Assembly: GCA_946894095.1 (NCBI GenBank)
Contig: OX335660.1
Location: forward strand, 10,855,001 to 10,919,000
Length of the DNA: 64,000 nucleotides
DNA from: Incurvaria masculella
Lineage: Eukaryota > Arthropoda > Insecta > Lepidoptera > Incurvariidae
Reading direction: 5' to 3'
Position numbers and translations under genes: made by a program
The notes under the pieces: generated by a model
Database searches by the model: none
What the model was told of the DNA's origin: nothing
Seen by the model: the letters and a program-made list of their open reading frames with translations, nothing else
Part shown: in pieces, positions 46,180-59,325 of the stretch
Numbering within the stretch: the first letter of the stretch is position 1
Layout: each line of letters begins with the position of its first letter

Positions 46180-46975
46180 GAAAAGTCGATTTTGACAACC
46201 CTAGTTTCGTCAGACTATTTTCCAAGTCATAGAAGGTAAACAGCAACATAATTCAGCAGCAAGAAGCTGGTAGGTTTTGTGTGACCATACATATCTTGTA
46301 ATCTTAAGGTGGCTCAACCCGGCGGGACGAACTCATTCGCGGGCACGGTACAAAACCATGCTGTTGCGCTCTGGGACCTTCTCTGTTTCAAAAAAAAAGA
46401 CAGGCTCCGTGATGAGGAAGATGCAACATGTCCACTAAAAAGAAAATGTGCATAGTGTATGATTTGGTAAGATTTACAAAAATTTTAATTACTAAACGAC
46501 TTATAGCTAAAAGTAAACCACGACCGCTTTAGTCAAAAATCTAACAAAAACCAAATAGATTATAAATCTTGATTAAATAAGCTATGTCTGATGACTAATC
46601 TTTTTAAGATGTTCTTACTTTAACATTGCGTAATCCACCTCCAAATTTATTGTATAAAACGCGCGAAAAATTCGAACTTTCGGACCTTACAACTTAGAAA
46701 CCAAACACAATTTTACAATGCCAACGGTCATCAAACATCTAGTTCGATCAAATAAAGCTATTTTGAGCAAAATTTGGGATCTCTGACAAGAAATATGGGC
46801 GTGATCTTCTTTCCCCTTTTGTATGGGGAGTTGAGCGGGATGGGCCACCTTAAGCCAAAAAGTCGATTTCGACAACCCTAGTTTTCGACTGACAATTTTT
46901 CAAATCATAGAACGTAAATAGACAGCAGCAAGAAACTGGCAGGCTTGGTGTGACCGTACATATCTTGTAGTATTT
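46180..46975. repeat. ~120-bp direct duplication split by a MITE
   Basis: 46180-46303 and 46857-46975 share AAAAGTCGATTT, GACAACCCTAGTTT, CAGCAAGAA and CATATCTTGTA in order. The family-B MITE lies exactly between them. Confidence 0.7.
46304..46853. repeat. TTAA-flanked MITE, family B, full length
   Basis: TTAAGGTGGCTCAACCCGG to GATGGGCCACCTTAA, about 550 bp. One of the two most complete copies in the window, the other being 61361-61909. Confidence 0.85.
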
Positions 46976-49900
46976 AGCAAAGCAATGAAACTATGAATTA
47001 GTTATCATTAAAATTTTATTTGTCCTTCTGGAAATTAAGTGTAATTTGAAATCAGTTTACAATAATGATAAATCTAAAAATAATGCTTGAAATAATGAAC
47101 TTTGTCAACGCCATGTCTTAACTCGATAGTTTGAATATGTTCAACAGCCTTACCGTGACTTTTGTACTCATTCTGAACAGTCATAACGAAACAGTTACTG
47201 TTAGCGTTTGTATGAGAAAGATATGCAGCACATGAACACTGCAATTTCTCATACTAATCATTTACGTCAACAATTTCGATAAATTATGACAGAGCACAAA
47301 AATCATTGTAAGGCGACCAGTGCACAAATAGTCAAAGCAAGAATACACGAAATTGGCCATCTTGAGTCTGGATTAGCAACCATAGTTTTGAAAATGTTAC
47401 AGAGAGCAGGCAAATCCTTAAAAATCCCAAGAGGAAATCAGTAAAGAAAAAAATCATAATATCATAGTTTCCGATCACTTGGAAAACCTGCTTTTTCAAT
47501 TCAATAAATTAATTATCATAATATTGAAACATGACTTCTTATGTTACGAAAAGATATTGATTCCTAGAAAATATGTAACCAAAATATCGAAGAAATATCA
47601 TATGCATGTACAATCAATTAATAATAACAATTAAATAGATTATGTACGTACTTTAAACACCTGTTATACAGCGACACCTATTATTTTAGAAGATAAATTC
47701 ACTCCAATCTAATTTATGGCTACTATTTTTTTTCTAAGTTAACAGTAAAATTTAGTAAGAATATGTACACAACGAGCTTTCTAGTTTATCATTAATTGCG
47801 GTCTGTACGGTTATATTTGGCTTGCGTAGGTTTGTCAGTATGTCCATTGGATTAAAACAATGTCAGGAAGCTGTACATATGTGCGTCAGTGCGTCACCTT
47901 TCTGCAGGCCAACCAGTCACCTTGGAAGTGTGATGTGCATACCTATATTATGCATGCCGCAATACCAAGATAGTTTACTTCACTTTCCTAACAACCGTCG
48001 ATCAACATTATCAAACTAACAAAGTTATACTGAATTTTTCAGGAAAAGTGTTAGAAATTTTAGGAATAGCAAGTAAATCAGGAATAGTAATAAAAAAATC
48101 CTTATGGTACAAATTCGTACTCCGATCTTTTCTTTCGCGGTCCTCATACCGTTGTATATCTTGTTGTACCTTATACCTTATACCTTATACCTACGTTGTA
48201 CCTCATATGTTGTTGTTGAAGTCACATAACCCGTATATATGGAGATGGCAAAAAAACATTGGAAATTCGATTTGTGTCATAAGGATTTTTTCTTCTATTG
48301 GTGAGTACTATTAGTACCTATTACAGACGTTTCCCACACCTATCCCGAAATACCCGTGTATTCGGTGGAATACAAAATTACGCTCCCATGCAAACATTAT
48401 TTACAAATCATTTCCAAACCACTGTTCCAAATTACTTGATATTTGGTAACTAATTTAAGGAAATCAATATTTGTGAATAGGAGCTATAGGAAATTATCCA
48501 TACAAATTATCTTTTCCCTGTGTTTTGAGATAGGATACATTTTCGAAAAGACCAAAACAAGCAGACTCAGCTATTGGTTGCTTGATATTAAGTACCAATT
48601 ATCAGTCAATTGGAAATCGTTTCCAAACGATTAGTAAAAGCCTTTTAGATCTAACCTATACAGTGAAATTAGAAAGTCATCTTCAGAAAAACATACTTAA
48701 TTTTCTTTAAACAAAATCTAAATCATTAATTAAAAAAACATTTACACTCCGCTATTCAATAAATTGTAATTTAAATGATAATTTTTAGTCATGAAAGGAC
48801 TTTGGAACCATTTTGGTTTATTTTGGATACAAAAAGTATATGAATATATATGAATCTGAATATATTTGAACTAATATTGGACAAGCTGGAGGCGGCGCTG
48901 ACACGTAAAGGGCTGGCGAGCGATTGTTTAGGGTTGCGGTAAGAAAGAGGGCTGGCTTGGTATCCTAACGAGACCGCCAAGATCATGTCTCAACGTATCA
49001 ACTCCGCCGTATACTTTCATACTTGACAAAATAATAAACTTTGGAAATGAATATGTCAAGAATGACAGGTGATTTGAAACAGTATCTCACTTTTCATTAG
49101 GACACTTTGGATATTTCGTTGGTGAAAGTGACACCTGTTGCACACTGTGTAAAAGAACATTCAGAATGTGATAAAAATGTACCAAAATAATCAATTGGAT
49201 AACATTGACAAAAATGTACAAACATTACACTTTGAGCTTGTGTGCAACTTTTGCGTCACATGGTAATATAATTCGAGAAAAAAATAATTGCATGGATACA
49301 AAGCATTTGCACAGTTTTGATATATGGTTTATTTAGAACCCAGGGACAGATGATGACATTGTTGTATTTGAAAGAAAGTTTCCACAATTTTCAAGCCCCA
49401 AATAGTATGTATATGCTCCCAAAACACGAACATTAATAAATATTAATATGGTTAAACACATACGACACATTTGGATACACATTAAAAAGCATTGAGGTAA
49501 TCAATTAAGAGAAAAAAATCTGACATCTGAAGCAGGACTCGAACTTGCAAACTACGGATTCCACCGCGGCCTCGAAGTTTGCTCATTTAGAGATATTCAA
49601 ATTAATGTGAAATCAGCAATGCCCTTACCATTACAAGTAACATGAATGTTAATATAATGAGTACAGTTCATCAACTGGGTTTGGGTATTAACTTGACAGG
49701 AAAATGGCCTACAAACATGAAAACTCGACGAAGATAAGAGCACGTAGGAACTTCACAGGCCGATATAGTGCCAACAAATGTTGAGCGTCCCGAATTGCGT
49801 TTGACAGATGGTATCGACAGCGCTACAGCAACTGTAAAACGCTTACAAAATGTTTGACAGGCGATATCGCCTTCTCGATAGCGCTTGCTCGGTAGCGTTC

Positions 49901-52900
49901 GTAGTAGGGGTCCAGGATACTTGTAATATCTACAAACTTGCAAGTTTCTTGGAAAAATTGGCATCGTATGGAAAATGCTTTTAAAAGAACCACCTTGTTA
50001 GTTGAATACATTAGCTTAGATAAGTACATTTACAATATTTAATTCCATATTCGTAGGATACTTCCAAGTTTAAGAATTTGTTTAATGACATCCGCTGGAG
50101 TGGCATCGTCCCTTATAGCGAAGATGGCTTCAATCAATGATTAAACCCAGATGGCTGTGGAGGGGAGGATCAGTTCTTACTTTATGATCACTACGTGAGA
50201 TCTGTATCTTATTGGTTTGTTGGCTAATTTAACATCATTTGAATGTGTTTTTTCTTAAAAACTTAATTACGGAAAAATAACAACTTTAAAAAACAAGCAA
50301 TATGTTTCTTCTAAACATGACAATACTAATTTTTGTTTAGGATTCCATGATGCATGCGCCTTGTATATAGCCTAGTGTATTATGTATGTATACATATGTG
50401 CCTTTATACTATCCCATAGCCTTATCTTTACACACATTTCTAAAATATACATCTTGCAATGTTGGTTTATGGAAAACTGGTGATTATGAGATGGACAAAA
50501 ACTTACAGAAGCTAGTATTAATAAGTATGTGTTTTTAATTTAAAGTATTGTTTTACCGATTTTATCTAAAGTAACAAATTTTCGCATTACGCTACATACA
50601 TATATATTTACAGTCTCAATTTGATATTAAAAAACAGTAAAACGAAGCAAAGGTGAGGTGATTTTGGTATGGGTGATAAAATAAAACAAGTAAATTTTAT
50701 AAACTTCAATTATTTAATTACAATAACTACTTTATATTTTACACAACTTAACAAAAGTAACTTAATCGAATAGGGCAACCAAATTCTTTAAAAAAAAATC
50801 AAAATTAAGATGCGTATGAAGAATTTGTACAAACGTCGGAGGTGGAATTCACAATAAAAAATTTCATTCTAACTCATTTTTGTTAGGCAAGATGATCGTA
50901 GACCCATGGCCAAATTTATATTATTTCAAAAATACATTAATTTAGAAGACTATGTAGATAAATAAAAAGCCTAGGCTCTTGCAAAACATATTATGTCAAA
51001 GGCATATTTAAAAACAAAAGAAAGCAACAAATGTATAAAGCAATGATTGGGCTTAACACTTTAGCTTTAGTAGCCAAAAGGTTTGTTTTTGGCTAATAAC
51101 TTCAATGAAAACTTTGTAAAGAAATCAGTATGCAATTTGACAAAAGGTTGTCCTGTCGATGCGTATTGTCGAGGATTTTTGAGGCTGTAAGTAAAAATTA
51201 AGCTATTGTATAGAGCAGTTGCGACTAACCTTCCTGCTGCCCTAAATGTTAATGGTAGATATCCATACCTGAAAAGGTTTTTTATATAATCTATCATACT
51301 ACCTTTGTTTTGGGCTCAAAATAATTTAAATCAAGCAAGGCTTTGATGGTTTCCGAGTTTGAGAATGTCACCACAGAACAGAAAAGAAAGAAGTGATAGG
51401 TGGTGCCGACTGGGCATGTGAAGTGCTCTGGGCATCAATCAGTTCAAATATTACCGACGGGCGAAAATTTGAAATGTCTCTGTCGCTGCTGTAAAGTTAA
51501 AAAATAATTTAGAGCCTAAAATAAAGCAGAATGGCAAGCCCATTGGATCTCGACTTTCATATTTTTCTATAGTGTATCAATATTTTCAGGTGCAGCATAT
51601 AGTTCTTCGAATGGCCATGGCCAAAAACTTTTAGCATATAAAATGTATGTGCTACAGAGAGAGAGAGAAATAGTTGTTTGAATAATGTTGAAGGAGAAAC
51701 ATTATTTATTATTCGTAATTTTCCCAGCCTTTTTTTTAGTATTTTAAAATAGTTAAGGTATCTTTAAATTACCAACATATATTATTACATGCTTGTCATG
51801 GTGACACAAGCTTGGGAGCATGGAAAACAAGTTTTGCAATTCTCCTTAACTTTTCCTAGACTAGATACCATTTTTTAATTGAATATGCACTTGTAGCAAA
51901 CGGCAGAGTAAGTGATTTGCACACATATGTGTAAGATTAATCAATATTTTTGTATGTTATGTGGACTGACTGCAAGGGATATTATTCTATTCTCTTACTA
52001 TACTTCATATATGAATGAATCATAAATGAAATTTATTATAATAAAATTTTGCAATTATATTCTTATTTTGAGTTATTTTGAGTGAGTTGCGTATTCAAGA
52101 GAAAAATGCATTATTCACATGAGAAAGGAAACTCTTAATTTTTATAGAAAAAAAATCATGCGTTGTTTGAGCTTGGTTAGCTAGACGTATTTCATGTAAA
52201 TGAATTTATTTAATACATTTCACATCCTTTAGTCCAACTACACTTAGTTACGTCGAAAAGTAACATAGGTCACAATACATTACTTATCAGGTAACCACGG
52301 ACTGCAACCTTTTTGACAAATTCCCATAATAGTGTATGAATAGAATTTTTTTTATGGATGTCTGGAATTACAAATAAGAACATTTTAATAAAAAAAAGGA
52401 TCAATTCACTTCATGAAAGAGATCTAAATAAAATAAACACAGTTTTTCAATATTTAAACAGTAAACTAATAAAGCTTAGGAAAGTGTGGGAGTTAGCAAA
52501 ATATAATTTGTGTATTATGTAAGGTAAAAATAGTGGTTGTAAAATAAGTAAATTACTCACAAAACAAATTTATTATCTTCTCTAAAAACAATTTTGGTGA
52601 TAGAGGATACAATGTGCCACTGGAGTTTCTATCAATGTTGTTGAGTTAACATAATAGATAAATTTAAAATGTAGTCCCACAGAAAACTGTGGGACTCCTG
52701 ACAAAATTTAGAACCACAATGCAAGTGTGAATCTGATTGTTCAAATGTAACAATACTGAAAAAAATATTTCATCTTTATTTATGATTCATAAAAAAAAAC
52801 AATAGGCAAAATATTAGAAGAAAATATACAAAAATATACAACTATTAAATGAAACAAGACAAATGTTAGCAAAATGTGAGATTGCAATTATATACACAGA

Positions 52901-53971
52901 AAAAAATATGACGACGAATTACAATGTTTGTCTACATCTCCAGGATCTGTTTATTATTGCATTAAAGGTACACATAATTTGTCCCTACTAATTAATAATC
53001 AAATGACGAATGAGTCATTCCTAAAGCTGTATTTTGTAACTGATGATTTGCTAAAATGTTACAATATATGTAAGTCGCAGTGTTGGTGTCTGGGGTCGGA
53101 GCCCACATTTAAAGCATACGAGAATGGCCCGACTGTCGTCCCATGCAATAATTGAATGCTAACATCGGTTTTGTAGGAAAAACAATAATTACGAAGGTAT
53201 TGCAAGACTTATCACAACTCAAACACTGAATCAACTCGCTCCACGATAGGTTTAATCAAATATTTACAATGCAAATCAGGACTGAATTTACATCTTTATC
53301 AACTAAGAATTTTCGTCACAATATAAATATCTTCTTTTTAGCACTAAAATAATCATCATGTAAATGGCCTAAATTATATTACATAATACTAATAGATTTG
53401 TGTTTTTCTTTATAATACGCTCGTTCCCTCACGCGCACTTCCGCCTGGCCGTCGCTGCCCGCTCGCTTCCTTCCACTCCCCTCGCGCGCCAACTCCCATT
53501 TATGCTGATATTGCCAACGAAATTTCAAATCGGTCTATGCGTTAACTAGAAACTGAATTGCAAGAAGCGGAGACAAAGGCGCATGCGGAAACCTCAAATT
53601 TTTGATAATTGTAAAAACGCAGCCGTCCTTGCACCCACACGCATCCACACACACACCTAGACTCCGCGCCGTTTCTTCGTTTTGTATAAAACCCGGTGCG
53701 CACCCTATCACACATTACACTTACTGCTGTCTTAACCCAATCCTATTACAACCTGTTACTATACTGAGTTCATTCGTTGTGCGTCACTCCGGCCGAACCA
53801 CCGACATTAACACCGCTTGCACTGGTGAACGCTTCGCACAGGTATTCGTCGTTTGGTTATCGTTCCGAACTATATCCGCGTGACGTGGCTGGCGCTATGA
53901 TGCGCGGGCTGGCGTCGGCGCTGGCGCGACAGTAGGCCGGCAGGGCGACAGTATGTGGCGACTCCGCAACA
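46976..53971. other. AT-rich, gene-poor stretch (includes UBL3 3' UTR at its right end)
   Basis: No coding exon recognised on either strand. Contents: family-A MITE copy (about 48380-48650), family-C MITE copy (about 49790-49915), a degenerate tRNA-like B box on the minus strand near 49535-49580 (GCAAGTTCGAGTCCTGC), and AT-rich single-copy-looking sequence. The UBL3 3' UTR must run leftward from 53971. Its poly(A) site could not be fixed. Confidence 0.5.
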
Positions 53972-54036
53972 TTACAATATGCAGCACGACGCTGAACAAC
54001 AACTGCTCGAACCGCCTTTGCTCTTTTGCCTTTGAT
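53972..54036 (-). CDS. Ubl3: UBL3 terminal exon with CAAX box
   Basis: Acceptor TTTTCAG|ATCAAA, 65 bp to TAA. A Ser/Lys/Gly linker then CCSASCCIL. Final CCIL predicts geranylgeranylation (Leu at the last position). Confidence 0.92.
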
Positions 54037-55190
54037 CTGAAAAGAAAATAACATACATTTTACAGATGTTTTTTATATTTTAAATTGCTTAAGTAGGTAG
54101 AGGGCATATACTGTGTAGTATCCTTCATGTTTCTCCTCTAAATTCAGCATACTTGGACAACTTATATACATATGTAATAAAGAAAAAGTTTTTGAATAAT
54201 TATTATTATGACCGATTTTTAAAAGCACTAACCTATTTTTACATGTTAGAAATAGGGAAATAGTAACTCACAGGTCATAACAGAATGATGAAGGAGCTGG
54301 GATAGGTGGATGTGGGTATAGGGTTAGCTCCATCGGACTTCTGAAAGTTTAAAACGGATCAATGCATAGACAGTGGCAATAACTATTATTCTTTATTTTA
54401 GTTTGCTGTTGTGTAGTAAATTCCGTTTAAAATGGAGGGAAATGTATTTAAAAAAGTAACTTCAGAGTAAACTCACTGAAATTACATCAGAAAATATTGA
54501 AGTTCTTTCTAATGAAAGGGAAGCAAAATATAAGCACATAACAACATACTTAAATATTACGGAAAAAAATACATACAAATTAGACACGTGACTTCAACAA
54601 CATGTATGGAGCGCGCGAAAAAGAACATCGGAATTCAAAATATATTTTTCATGAAAATGGTTCAGTATTCGACAACAGATACACGCGCGGCACGAGGTGC
54701 ATGACTGTGGTCTTGCCGGGCGGCAGGCCGAGTGCTCCGAGCGTCACGCTGCTGTGCAGGAAGCGGCTCGGTAGTTACCTTGCGAGTTGGGCTCGGGCAG
54801 GTGCTCGCGCGGCACGAGGTGCATGACGGTGGTCTTGCCGGGCGGCAGGCCGAGTGCTCCGAGCGTCACGCTGCTGTGCAGGAAGCGGCTCGGTAGTTAC
54901 CTTGCGAGTTGGGCTCGGGCAGGTGCTCGCGCGGCACGAGGTGCATGACGGTGGTCTTGCCGGGCGGCAGGCCGAGTGCTCCGAGCGTCACGCTGCTGTG
55001 CAGGAAGCGGCTCGGTAGTTACCTTGCGAGTTGGGCTCGGGCAGGTGCTCGCGCGGCACGAGGTGCATGACGGTGGTCTTGCCGGGCGGCAGGCCGAGTG
55101 CTCCGAGCGTCACGCTGCTGTGCAGGAAGCGGCCCTGGTAGATCAACCGCAGGATCTCGGCGCGGCCAACGCTCTCCGACTCCCAATCAG
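53972..55190 (-). CDS. Ubl3: UBL3 (membrane-anchored ubiquitin-fold protein), last two coding exons
   Basis: UBL3 is a ubiquitin-fold protein that is prenylated, sits at membranes and helps sort proteins into small extracellular vesicles. Exons are 55190-55023 and 54036-53972. The first encodes DWESESVGRAEILRLIYQGR and FLHSSVTLGALGLPPGKTTV, then MHLVPREHLPEPNSQ, almost the same as the C-terminal half of the human fold. The second encodes DQRQKSKGGSSSCCSASCCIL and a stop, so the protein ends in CCIL, a CAAX prenylation box preceded by further Cys. The N-terminal exon(s) should lie right of 55190, but I could not find them, so they may be beyond the window. The intron carries a tandem array of exon fragments. 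Confidence 0.94.
54684..55130 (-). repeat. 122-bp tandem array of UBL3 exon 3' end plus splice donor
   Basis: GGTAGTTACCTTGCGAGTTG begins at 54770, 54892 and 55014, an exact 122-bp period. The leftmost copy is truncated and starts near 54684, with one base change (GACTGTGG for GACGGTGG). Each unit holds about 105 bp of exon, the intact CGCAAG|GTAACT donor and a 9-bp stub of intron. The unit junction falls at GGTAG, a pentamer also present inside the exon. Confidence 0.95.
55023..55190 (-). CDS. Ubl3: UBL3 exon with C-terminal half of the ubiquitin fold
   Basis: Acceptor ATTTTCAG|CTGATT, donor CGCAAG|GTAACT, 168 bp, entering in phase 2 and leaving in phase 1. Its 3' part and donor are the source of the 122-bp array to its left. 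Confidence 0.94.
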
Positions 55191-55251
55191 CTGAAAATAT
55201 CCACATAAGAAAATTAGTTAATGCATATTTAAAATGTCCTTTAGACTTTAG

Positions 55252-55342
55252 CAGCCGTATTCAGAGTGGGCGGACGGTTTTAATGGTTAGTCCGGTGCTA
55301 ATCTCGTACTAAGTTTGACAGGTTCTCTCTGAATATGACTGT
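55252..55342. repeat. Copy of the GTATTCAGA-terminated MITE
   Basis: CAGCCGTATTCAGAG to CTCTGAATATGACTG, same family as 8391-8475. Confidence 0.7.
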
Positions 55343-56590
55343 TAGATATGATGTAAGTATAACCATAGACAAAGGATTTTAGGCAGAGACTGCTAACGCC
55401 ATACAACGTACTAAACTCGCTGCAAACTGTTTATTTACGCTGGTACTATGACATTTCTAACCAGCGCCATCTCCCGTCACTGCCAGAACGGTGTAACTAA
55501 CACCGTCATTAAACTAAGCATTCAAAATTTCGCTTAGGTAGGCGTCATGAAAACGTTACATTTTGTTAACTATAAATGAAGTAATTTTATTGTAATTAAA
55601 AAATATAATTTATTTTCAATTGTTTTCTATTTGATGTATACCGAAATGTAAATTTCAACGCCATCTGTTGACTTTTATTATCCCTATTCAACACTTGTAT
55701 GACGTTAGCAATCTATCCTTACTATCATTTATCTATGGTATAACTGTTTTAAAGTGATTGAAATTTCAATAAAACAAACAGAATCCATCTAAATTAGGAT
55801 TTTTTTACAAGGTTTCCTTGTTGGGCTTTAAACAAAGTTATAACCTATATTATATAATATTATATTATATTAGTTACTTCGACAATCAAAAACCCTTTTA
55901 GGGTGTGTGGATCGTTTGGGAAAGTAAAAGAAATGTATAGAGACGTTCACACATCAAAATTATACGAAGCTGTTGTGGCCGGGAGGCCTAGAATAAAGTA
56001 CAATAAGAGGCTACCAAAGTATCCATTTCCATTTGCAGGCAAATATTTAACCGTCAAAATCTACTTACTCAGTCAATGTTGGTTAAGGTTCCATATGACG
56101 CTAACCTCTAATATTTTGGGTTTATTTTTATTTTATCTCAGCGTCGGTTAAGAATAAACGCGGTAGAAAAATCTAAATACCACAGTTTATACTATTATCT
56201 AGTGTATGAACGTAAAACTATTTTAATGAGTGGCTTATATTCTTTAAAAAAATATGTTTGTAAACACCTATTTACTAGGTATTCAAGCTTGGAAACTATA
56301 AATCATTCAGACAATTTTCCTTATTGTGGTGCAAGATCACATATTTATTTAGTATATAAGCGTGAAGAAAATAAATTTATTAATTTTGAAAAGTAGACTT
56401 ACGGACTAAATTTCGCGTCGTCGCGCTCGATTTACAATGAACCCTAACGCAAGATCAATGCTTGCGGAGATGGCCATTATCGTTTGTTTGCTGAATGCTG
56501 GAGTCAGTTGGTGCCTTAAGACTATGCATACAACCAGTATTAAATTATTGTTAAAATAATTATTAATAATTATTGTTAATAGGATCGGCT
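55343..56590. other. AT-rich stretch with LINE-like scraps
   Basis: Broken plus-strand frames near 55903-56396 (SGLYSLKKYVCKHLFTRYSS, NFPYCGARSHIYLVYKREEN) look repeat-derived, but I cannot place them in a family. No gene called. Confidence 0.4.
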
Positions 56591-56612
56591 TATACACTAT
56601 AGTTTAAATACT

Positions 56613-57245
56613 TTGGAAAATAGAAGAAATGTATCGGATTCGATAATTTTGCACAATATTTTAAACAATCATATTAATTGTCCATCTCTCCTAAGCCAAA
56701 TAGCTTTTAATGTCCCTAGATTCAATGTCAGATTATCAAATTTTGTTCCCTTTAAAGTAAATAAGCACAAAACTAATCTTGGTAAAAATTCGCCTCTTAC
56801 AAGAATTTGTAGTACTTTCAAAAAGACCATAGATAAGACATATAAATCGAACTATATTGATTATTCCTCGACGATTATTAATTTAAAAAAAAAAATAAGA
56901 AAACTGCCCGAATAAAATTTATCAACCTCAAGTTTTTTTTAAAATTTATTTTCTCTAAAATTCTTTGGTGATATCTGCTTTGTGATTAATTGTTTGGTTT
57001 GCATTTTAATGTTCACTCTTATTCCTTTTCTTACTTTTACGTTGTGGTTACATGATTGTTTTTGGTTTTTTTGTTTTTTGGTTATAATTGTTTTATTTTT
57101 TTCGTAAGTTAACAATTCATTTGTACATGTTGTGTTTGTCCTTAATTGTAGATAGTTTCGGTGTGGTTTTTCTTTCTTTTAATATCTGTAAATTTAAGAA
57201 ACGATTGTATGTAAACGAACCTATAAATAAAAAAAATAAATAAAC
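56613..57245 (+). pseudogene. LINE ORF2 C-terminus and 3' tail
   Basis: Encodes SDSIILHNILNNHINCPSLL and IAFNVPRFNVRLSNFVPF, the conserved end of Jockey/CR1 ORF2. An AT-rich 3' UTR and a terminal AATAAAAAAAATAAATAAA follow. 5' truncated. Confidence 0.7.
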
Positions 57246-57873
57246 ATAACATACATTACGGGGAGGTCAAGGTTACTCGTAATTTTTCACTTCGAACCGG
57301 AAGTTTATTTGTATGTACTTTGATCCGTCTTTTATTGCATTGATGACAATTATTAATAATTAAATATTGTAAAAATCTGGTAAGCACCAGTATCATGAAG
57401 CAAGTAGCAAGAAGATTTCTTAAACACAGCGGAGTTTCTTTCCAGTTCTTAGCTGTGTTTTATTTTGCTGAACTGGCCAATTTTAAAATATGACAAATCC
57501 GAGTGCAGTGGACTGTCTATGGATGATGAATAAACAATACAATACAATATCTTCTATGCGAATGTAATAAAACTGAAGTTTGTTTAAACGCGGTAATCTT
57601 GTCTTTAATGTAATAAAGTTTTTAATGTAATTTGCACAATAAAGAATTTCTTTCTTTCTTTCTTTCTTTGGAACTACCAGTCGGATTTGAAAAATATTTA
57701 GGAAGGAAGGTTATAGGCTACCCAACATCACGCTACGACCCTTAGGAGCCATAAGAGCAAAGGAGCAATAAGAAACAAGTCAGAAAGAACGATAAGCGAA
57801 AACGAAGCAATAGCGCGGGCAGGCGATGCGACGCTGTGAATCGGGGGCCGAGGGCTTACTGGGCTCACACAAA

Positions 57874-58212
57874 GGCTGAGATAAATAGTCGCAACAGAAA
57901 CTAAGACTAACGAAAAGTAGTACTTTGTGAGGTCACTTTGACACATTTTGTATGAACGAAATCTCAAAGTAATGCAAATTGACGTCACAAAGTACTACTT
58001 TTCGTTAGTCTTAGGCTGAGATAAATAGTCGTAACAGAAACTAAGACTAACGAAAAGTAGTACTTTGTGACGTCACTTTGACACATTTTGTTTGGACGAA
58101 ATCTCAAAGTAATGCAAACTGACGTCACAAAGTACTACTTTTCGTTAGTCTTAGTTTCTGTTACGACTATTTATCTCAGCCTTAGTTTCTGTTACGACTA
58201 TTTATCTTAGCC
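57874..58212. repeat. Nested or dimeric snap-back MITE
   Basis: GGCTGAGATAAATAGTCG and AACTAAGACTAACGAAAAGT occur twice in direct order (57874 and about 58014). Each is answered by ACTTTTCGTTAGTCTTAG, and the right edge carries two copies of CGACTATTTATCT. One hairpin appears inserted in, or fused to, another. Confidence 0.82.
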
Positions 58213-58319
58213 AAAGAGAGGTGTGTCACTGGATAAGAGCTTCGTGCAGTGGGCAATAGACAAAAGTTACCGTAATGGCTCAAGCAAAAGATGAAAAGAC
58301 ATAATAGGTTGACTTCTGG

Positions 58320-58475
58320 CAAATTCTGTTCTCCGTCCAGTTCAATGTAACCGTGCTCATAAAGGGAAGGTCCTGGCATGGCACCTAATTCCTTCGGGAA
58401 TGCGGTGTATTGGGGCAATATCATAACGAAAGTTGTGTGGTATTAGCCTTCCATGTCAGGTTCCCTAAAAAAACA
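58320..58475 (+). repeat. SINE 3' fragment
   Basis: CAGTTCAATGTAACCGTGCT, GGCATGGCACCTAATTCCTT and the terminal A run match the SINE body. The head is missing. Confidence 0.7.
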
Positions 58476-59325
58476 CATTTAATGGTGACTATAAATACAA
58501 TCATTGTTGAAATTATCTATTATATAACCGTATATGCAAGCCTAGGCATATTTTTAACCGACTTAAAAAAAAGGAGGTGGTTCTCAATTCATCGGAACCT
58601 TTTTTTTAACAAACGAATAGTTAATTTTGACATTCACCCGGAAGTGGTCTATGTTTCACTGTAAATTGCCTGTCATGGCCTTTCATGGCCATAACAAGCC
58701 TCTGCCTGCCAATCCCCTGTTTTCACCACCTCCAGCTACCTGAAATCTGATAGTTGACTTTGGGTTACATTCCATATTTATATGGTGTAACCGAAATATT
58801 GGATTGGATGGGATTTTTGTAGCCGGAGTTGGTGGAACCGGGGGTATAACGATCGTTGATTGTTGTTAATTCGACGAATAATTTAAACAATTTCTAAAAC
58901 AGAAGATCATTTTCTAAGGGACTGTACCTATTTACATACTCAATCTCTAACCTACCTTTCATAAAACATATTTTATAAATACAGCCTTTGTAATAATAAC
59001 ATCAACGTAATCATTTGCTACATTAATTTATGCAAAGATCCTTTTTCCATCTGCCAAAAGCAGGTATCTACGCACAGTTGACGCCAAATCGGTCCATGTT
59101 TTAATAAAAAAAAACATTTTTTTTATTTTAAATGTTGGTAAGTAGGTCTGCACGGCACTTAACAAGTATGATTTAATGAAGCGTTACATACTTGATCGAT
59201 AAATTATTCATAGGTTGGTTATAAACGATGCAGGGCACCAAACTGTTACACTAAGGTTACGTCGTAAGAAATTAATATGATCACCATAAAAATGGCAATC
59301 CAATGTTAAATCGTTAAAAAAAAGT
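58476..59325. other. Intergenic, nothing recognised
   Basis: AT-rich with homopolymer runs. No gene, tRNA or matched repeat. Confidence 0.45.

Noticed and set aside
49535..49580. Second tRNA gene
   Set aside because: Only a B-box-like stretch; the stems do not pair and no cloverleaf forms.
52928..53155. 75-codon plus frame with several Cys
   Set aside because: Ordinary AT-rich chance frame; no signal peptide or family pattern.
54602..55194. Several open frames over the UBL3 array
   Set aside because: Out-of-frame or antisense readings of a repeated exon; only 55023-55190 joins correctly to the CAAX exon.
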